DNA of 64,000 bases from NCBI GenBank assembly GCA_030035585.1, contig CM057471.1:92567819-92631818 (forward strand), given 5' to 3'. Under the pieces are notes generated by a model. That model saw only the letters and a program-made list of their open reading frames with translations, was not told the DNA's origin and searched no databases. The translations under genes and the position numbers were made by a program. The stretch is from Dugong dugon. Taxonomy: Eukaryota; Chordata; Mammalia; Sirenia; Dugongidae. Below, one piece after another: positions 58,217 to 64,000 of the stretch; position 1 is the stretch's first letter, and the number at the start of each line of letters is the position of its first letter.

Positions 58217-58500
58217 TAACAAACCACTCTAAAATTTTAGTGGTTTAAAACAACTATTCAGGATTCAAAGGGAAAAGAAATAGAATCCACCTCTTACTGG
58301 GTGTTACTGGAAAGTCACATTGCAGTGGCATGGCTACAGGGAAGGTGGAGAATTGTGGCCATTTTTGCCTTATATCACAACTCCGTTGACCATTACACAT
58401 TCTGTCTATTATGCAAATATTATTCACTGCAGAGACAATGTGTGTTATGATTACATTTCATTTCTACAGTTCTAGTGTCATGACTCAATGTGAAAAATAA
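58217..58500. repeat. Ancient dispersed repeat, partial
   Basis: aacaaaccactctaaaattt, ttagtggtttaaaacaacta, then ccacctcttactgggtgtta and gaattgtggccatttttgcc. The right part is of the same family as 19,330-19,470. Family not named. Confidence 0.4.
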
Positions 58501-60204
58501 ACCTGATAAAAAAGGAAATGTCTTTTTTAGACTCCATCAATTGTTCAAAATTTTATTTTAATTAGTTTCATATTAGGCCATTTTTTTTTGTACATTTTTC
58601 CTAAAGTTTGTGATTATCCTCCCCTTTTTATTGAGAAGAAATACATGCTTATACCTATAATATTTTACAGCTTTTTATTTATTTTCTCCAATGCTTGTAA
58701 TCCATTCTTTTTTTTTTTTTCCTTGAAGATATTCCTGGATCCAAATGATTCTGGTTATAATTTGCACAGATTGCTTTGTAGGGTGTCATCTGGCATTTCT
58801 TTTCCTATGTTTTTCGGTTTGTGGCACGGTTCTTTATAGCTTACACTTTCTTTCTGATTTTCATTCTTGTTTTGCTGGAGAGAATATTTAAGCATCTTTC
58901 TCAGAATAAGAGTAAAGTTTCTGAGATCTTAACATACCAAAAAATGGGTTTATTTTGCTTTTACATTTCAGTGATAATTAGTGTGGGTGTAGAAGTCCAG
59001 GATCAAAATATTTCTTTCAGTACTGAAGATCTTGTTTAACTGTCTGCCACCTTCTGCTGCTTTTAATGAGAAATCTGATGGAAACCTGACTCTCTTCTTT
59101 CTTTGTGGGTCTGTGTTTTGTTTGTTCTCTTTTCATCTCTCTTTCCCTTCCTCTTTGTGTGTCTCTCTCTCAAATATGCTGGATTTCTCTATCCTTTTTG
59201 TTCTTAACTTTTACAAAGATGTGTTTAGGCATGGATCTTCCGCTATTTTCTGTTATATCCTTTCAATTTTGAAGTTTCTATCTCTCAAGCTCTGGATAAT
59301 TTTCTTTTATTATTATTTTATTATTTTTTCCTCTGTTTTCTCTGTTCTCTCTAGAATTACCTATTTGTCAAACGTTTGACCTCTTAGATTGATTCTTTCT
59401 CTTTCTCTTTTTTTGTTTGTTTAAATTTCTCTCTCTTTTGTTGTTCCACATTCTGGAAAATTTCCTCAAATTTATCTTTTAAGCTGTTGATTGAATTTTT
59501 AATTTTTTAAATCATATTTTCAATTTTTAGGAGTGTTTTTCTCATTTTCTGATTTTTGATTTTTTTCATTGCATTCCATTCTTATTTCTGAGGTCAAATA
59601 TCTTCTCAAACACTTCTGAGTATACCTATGAGAGATTAAAAAAAAAAAAAACTATTTCCTCCAAGTTTCATTTTTCTATTTGTTTACCTTGGTCTTTCTC
59701 TTTTATGTAGTTGGTTTTCTTCAATGACCACTGATCCCTGGGTATCTGTTTATATTTTAGAATGAGGAAGTAAGAAGGCCCTGTGAGAGCTCTATGTACA
59801 CAGGGGACGCTTGTCAACTGAGAGGACTAGCTCTAACGTGAATGGGTGGGAAGCTTGTTGTCCTGTAGGCAGGTGTAAGAGAAGGGAGTGAGGGCTTGAT
59901 CAGTCATTTATAGAGACCTTTTATTAACCTGATATTTTCAACCCCACTTTCAAGTCTCATTCAATTTGTATTTCTTAGTAACTCCAGGATTCTACCCCAT
60001 CCACCACTGAAACCTCCTTCACAAATATTCTAGTTTACAGCTACCTCCTTTCCATTTCACTTATTGACATTCTTTTATTTTTCTATCTTAGATATTTTTT
60101 GAAGTTCACTCCCCCTAAACATGTTATTTTCCATACTATAGATGATATTGTTTTTTTGTAGTCTTAAGTAGGCTCCAGTATTACGTATAAAAGAATAAAA
60201 CATT
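58501..60204. other. T-rich, probably ancient repeat sequence
   Basis: 58,880-59,760 (ttctcagaataagagtaaag, ctgctgcttttaatgagaaa, ttctctgttctctctagaat) resembles an old, widely dispersed mammalian repeat I cannot name. Frames of 72-115 codons here come from T-rich DNA. A-run at 59,639-59,651. Confidence 0.35.
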
Positions 60205-60562
60205 GCTGAGTCCTATACCATCTCCACGGTCTTTGATGTGTTTGAGCCTATCGTTTCAGCTACTGTGTCAGTCCATCTCATTGAGAGTTTCCCTGGTTTT
60301 AGCTTGCCCTCTACTTTACCAAACATGATGTGCTTGTCTAGAGATTAGTCTTTCCTGATGATGTGTCTAAAGTCAGCTAGCCAAAGTCTTATCATCCTCA
60401 CTTCTGAGGAGCATCATGGTTGTATTTCTTTTAAGATTGATTTGTTCATTCTTTTGCCAGTCCATAGCATATTCCGTATTCTTCGAAAACACTACAATTC
60501 AAATGCATCAATTCTTCTTCTGACTACTTTTTTCACTGTCCAGCTGTCATATGAATGTGAAG
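60205..60562 (-). repeat. RTE LINE 3' coding part, antisense
   Basis: tgtgtcagtccatctcattg, cctctactttaccaaacatg, gccagtccatagcatattcc, caattcttcttctgactact and ttcactgtccagctgtcata are the reverse of the RTE C-terminal region at 57,750-58,100. The terminal tail is missing or too diverged to see. Confidence 0.75.
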
Positions 60563-62240
60563 TGACCCCTATTATTCCTTTACTATTATTTTAATAGACT
60601 CTGGAGAGGGCAGGGGGGAAACGTGTAGTCTTAGTTCGATACCTTCACCCAGAAGTTTTCTCCCTTCCCTACTTAACAAAAAAGAAAAATTCTATCTTTG
60701 TATATTCTCTGCTCAGGAGAAATACCCATTGTTTAACTAATGAAGGAATCCTCCTTCATGTGGTAACATCTATATTTGCTGTATCTTCAGGTCTTTTCAG
60801 CTAAAGGCTATTGAAAAGGAAGATGCTGTTTATGATTTAGCATCTAGTGGGATAGAAATGAAATACTCATATTGGTGTACTACTGTACTATACAGATGCC
60901 ACTATTTTTTGGAATATGGTAGGACAGTAGTCTTTCCCTCTCCTAGCTGTCCTGGGATTATCTGATATATGGGACGGGAACTCTTACCATACGTGTATAG
61001 AAATATGCTTAATTAACATAGACAGATTGCTTGTCGGTGGTTGGTATATTAATCTGGCAAACTCTCCTTCCCCTACACTGCCAAAATTTTTATCCTTTGA
61101 AAGCCTGCCAATCTAGTTATTAATAGCTCTAAATATGGGGAATCCTTTATTTAGAATTCCTTGAAATGGTGGCCCGTCTTCTTGTTGCTCTTACTGTAAT
61201 TATTTGGGGTTGTTCTACTTCTTACTCTTCCTGTTCTCTACCCTAGAAAGTCACTCTTCCCTCAGTGGGTAGATTTTCCTGGTTTACTCTCAAACCCAGA
61301 TCATATTTTGTAAGCCCTGATTTCTCTAGGGGACGTGGTCTTCGTGTCCTCACCTTCTTTTCTTCTCTTGCCTGTAAGTACATCTGGCTCTGTGTCTTCA
61401 CTATCAGCCGAAGAATCTCCTAGCCTCTCCAAGAGTTTTACACACACTTTTCCCTGTCTTACTTGTCCCAGTGCATGGTGAAGGAGTGTTTTCTGCTTAA
61501 AGTAGCCTTTTAGAAACACAGATTAGATAGACCAAGAGGAAACTTAGAAGTTATTTGGACTTTCACTTTCAGCAATCTTAGATCTTTTGGGGGGGAATCA
61601 AGATTCAGGATTAATAGAAAAATGTTTTAGAAATCTAAAGTGTTTCATTATATTAATTTTGCATATGAGGATATTCATTGTTCATGAATATACAGCAAGT
61701 TCTCCTATGTGACACATGCTGCTGGTTCCATGTTGATCAAAGAACATATATGGCTTCTGTTCAAGTATCAATAAAATAATCACACAAATAAATGTAAAAC
61801 TGCAAAAGAACTTTGAAGCAGAAGGACAGTATCATGAAAATTATCGTGGTCTTGGAGGTTGGAGAAGGGTCTTAAGAAGTGACATTTCACTTGTGGCGGG
61901 GAATGACATGGTTGTATTTGCATTTTAAAGATTATTTGAGACTGACTATATTGGATGGAGGGCCAGAAGTATGCAACTGGAACAGTAAGAGGAATAGTTC
62001 AGGTGAGATAGGATGGTAGTTTGCACTAGAATGGCAACATTGGGTATGAGAGAAGGGGAAGAATGTGACAGGGTATAATCGACAGGAGCTGATGATTGGT
62101 TAAATTATGTCAAGGTGGGAAAGAAGGGAAGGTATCAAGGATAATTCTGAGGTTCAAGGCTTGAGCAGATAGATGGATGATGGTGCCATTCACTGGGGTA
62201 GCAAACACCGAATGAGAGCCAAATTTGGCAGTTTTAAGGG
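60563..62240. other. Anonymous; old repeat at 61,840-62,240
   Basis: 61,840-62,240 (attatttgagactgactata, ggttcaaggcttgagcagat, gatggatgatggtgccattc) is a dispersed ancient mammalian repeat without a name I can support. No gene recognised. Confidence 0.4.
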
Positions 62241-62694
62241 TTGATTAGTATCCCTCCAAAAAGATATGTTCAAATCCTAACCCCCTCCTCACCTGTAAAT
62301 GTGACCTTATTTGGAATTAGTATCTTTGCAGATGTAATTAGTTAAGTTCACATAAGGTCATATTGGAGCAGGGTGGACCCTAATCCAATATGAGTGGTGT
62401 CCTTATAAGAGGAGGAGAAGAGACACAGAGAGACAAACACAAGGAAGACAACCAGAAGAAGACAGAGGCAGAGACTGGAGTTATTCTACCACAAGCCAAG
62501 GACTGCCTGGGGCTATAGGAAGCTGTGCAAGACACAAAAGGATATTTCCCTAGAGCCTTTGGAGAGAGCATGGCCCTGCTGAGACCCTGAATTAGAACGT
62601 CTGGCCTCCAGAACTGTGAAATAATAAATTTCGATTGTTTTAAGCCACATAGTTTGTGGTAATTTGTTACAGCAGCCTCAGGAAGCTAATACAG
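62241..62694 (+). mobile_element. MLT1-type MaLR LTR
   Basis: tccctccaaaaagatatgtt, atgtgaccttatttggaatt, ccctaatccaatatgagtgg, ctaccacaagccaaggactg, gaaataataaatttcgattg (polyA signal) and aggaagctaatacag follow the MLT1 LTR order from end to end. Solo, old and diverged. Confidence 0.85.
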
Positions 62695-62819
62695 GCAGGA
62701 GGGAGAAGATCACACGGTAGATTCTGGACATGCCAAATCTGAAAAACTGTTGCAACATCTGAGTGGAGAGAACATATAAACATTTAGATATAAATACACA
62801 ACTAAAGCTGTAGTTTTAG

Positions 62820-62930
62820 TCAGGCCACTGATTAGCTACTTAGGCAAGTCACAGTGAGATTGAGGGAATTTTCCCGTGTCAAGCCACCTAGTGGGTGACA
62901 GAGCTGGGATTAGACTCCAGACATTTTAAT
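62820..62930 (-). repeat. MIR SINE
   Basis: gccacctagtgggtgacaga and gctgggattagactccagac match the reverse MIR core. Confidence 0.6.
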
Positions 62931-63479
62931 TGACAGCAGCAAGCTTTCTGGTACAAATCCTCATTCGAAGGTGTTCCTTTACACATCTTTCTCTGCCTTG
63001 TAGTTTCCTATGGTCCATGCTTTTATTCACACTTCTTATTTTCAAAACCCAAGGTTCATTTTCAATATAAAGGTTTATGCTATGGGCTGTCTGGATGTGT
63101 GCACTGAAAAATGCTTTTGGATTTTGGAAATTCATGGTGAAAGGTGAAGCAGCTTTTGTGAATTCTGAAGTACTCTCTAGAATGACATTCCAACCTTGAT
63201 GGCTTAGTTTACCCTTGAAGCCCACATTTTATGTGTCAGGACTCACCTCCTCAAGGGGAGCTCTATGTTCTTGACATTGGGCAGGTATGGAGCTTTGGCT
63301 ATGAAGTGAGAGCTAAATATAGCCTGGATTCTGGGTCTCTTATTCGAAGGAATGTAAAACTTACCCCGATAACAACTGAAATCTGTTATAATAATAATAA
63401 GAGACAATATGACTAGTGAAATGTGTATGTGATGAGAAAGAAAAAGATTTGGTTTCTAGTTTGAGTTCCAACGTGTGAT
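62931..63479. other. Anonymous sequence
   Basis: A 99-codon minus frame (63,225-62,926) partly covers the MIR; no known family. Nothing else seen. Confidence 0.4.
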
Positions 63480-63635
63480 GGCTAATAACTTTAGCTAAAT
63501 AACCCTTACAAAGCCCGTTGCCTCATCTGTAAAATAGGGATAATATTAACAGTCTAGTCACTATCACAGTAGGATAAAATCAATTAATGAATGTAACTAT
63601 GTTTTATAAACTTTAGGGCACCACACAGATGTAAA
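63480..63635 (+). repeat. MIR SINE
   Basis: gcccgttgcctcatctgtaa, atagggataatattaacagt and aatgaatgtaactatgtttt fit a forward MIR. Confidence 0.7.
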
Positions 63636-64000
63636 ACTAAGTATAGCTGTAGATACAGAGGCTTTCCTGTATAATGGAGTGATTATTTCTGTATTCTTGA
63701 TTGATATTTGTTTGCCATAGTGCACTTCTAAAATTTGTTACCAGGTTAAAAGAGTAGATCTAGCAGCTAAAAATGAGCTCTGAAAGGGCTATGAAGAATT
63801 GGAATGTGCAGAATCTTAGACACTTAAAGAAGGGAAGGGGCTGGTTATGCGCACAAAAAAGGGAAGAAGTAAAGGCTACTAGATTTGGCTGTTAAGAAGT
63901 AACAGATGACCTTTCATGAAAAAACTTCAGTGAACTGGTGGTAGTGGAACTTCATTTGTATGAGCAAATCCAGGACCACACAGTATCTTCTTGAAGGCTG
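63636..64000. other. Anonymous sequence to the window end
   Basis: No element, gene or RNA recognised. Confidence 0.5.

Overview
The window is mammalian nuclear DNA, AT-rich and intergenic or intronic, from an afrotherian and most likely a proboscidean (elephant lineage). The diagnosis rests on about twenty tRNA-derived AfroSINE copies. They share a 3' tail (motifs such as ctatgagtcggaatcgactc) with an RTE-type LINE that is also present here, and they sit beside L1 3' ends of the elephant type. Family names come from recognition by eye, not from a library search. I find no intact host protein-coding gene. Nearly every recognisable coding sequence is a transposable element or a retrocopy.

Layout. 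1-640: unexplained minus-strand segment with a 64-codon protein-like frame and an AATAAA. 0.7-13 kb: scattered AfroSINEs, MIR, L2, hAT and mariner-type MITEs, a MaLR LTR, and an internally deleted RTE copy at about 7.99-8.45 kb. 13.3-17.5 kb: an old antisense L1 split by a 1-kb solo LTR. 20.3-23.4 kb: a near full-length Tigger (pogo) DNA transposon with a broken transposase, itself hit by an AfroSINE. 23.7-26.3 kb: a nest made of an RPL18 processed pseudogene and an L1 3' end side by side, each split by a different solo LTR, all bounded by an exact 17-bp repeat. 26.3-46.7 kb: mostly ancient MIR, L2, MaLR, L1 and AfroSINE fragments in otherwise anonymous sequence. 46.8-58.2 kb: an almost complete RTE element split by a full-length but multiply broken L1 of 8.3 kb. 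The L1 has a 14-bp target-site duplication and a series of A-rich tails suggesting 3' transduction. 58.2-64 kb: ancient repeats, an antisense RTE fragment, an MLT1-type LTR and MIRs.

The elements work as a parasite hierarchy. RTE is the likely source of the AfroSINE tail and of enzymes able to copy it. L1 supplied the enzymes for its own copies and for the RPL18 retrocopy. The nesting order gives relative ages: MIR, L2 and old L1 first, then Tigger, MaLR and LTRs, then RTE, AfroSINEs and the full-length L1. No undescribed functional system is evident. The most notable observations are the repeated use of one insertion site by two retrotransposition events, the L1 tail structure, a self-duplication inside Tigger, and sequence sharing between the RTE 5' region and the AfroSINE body.
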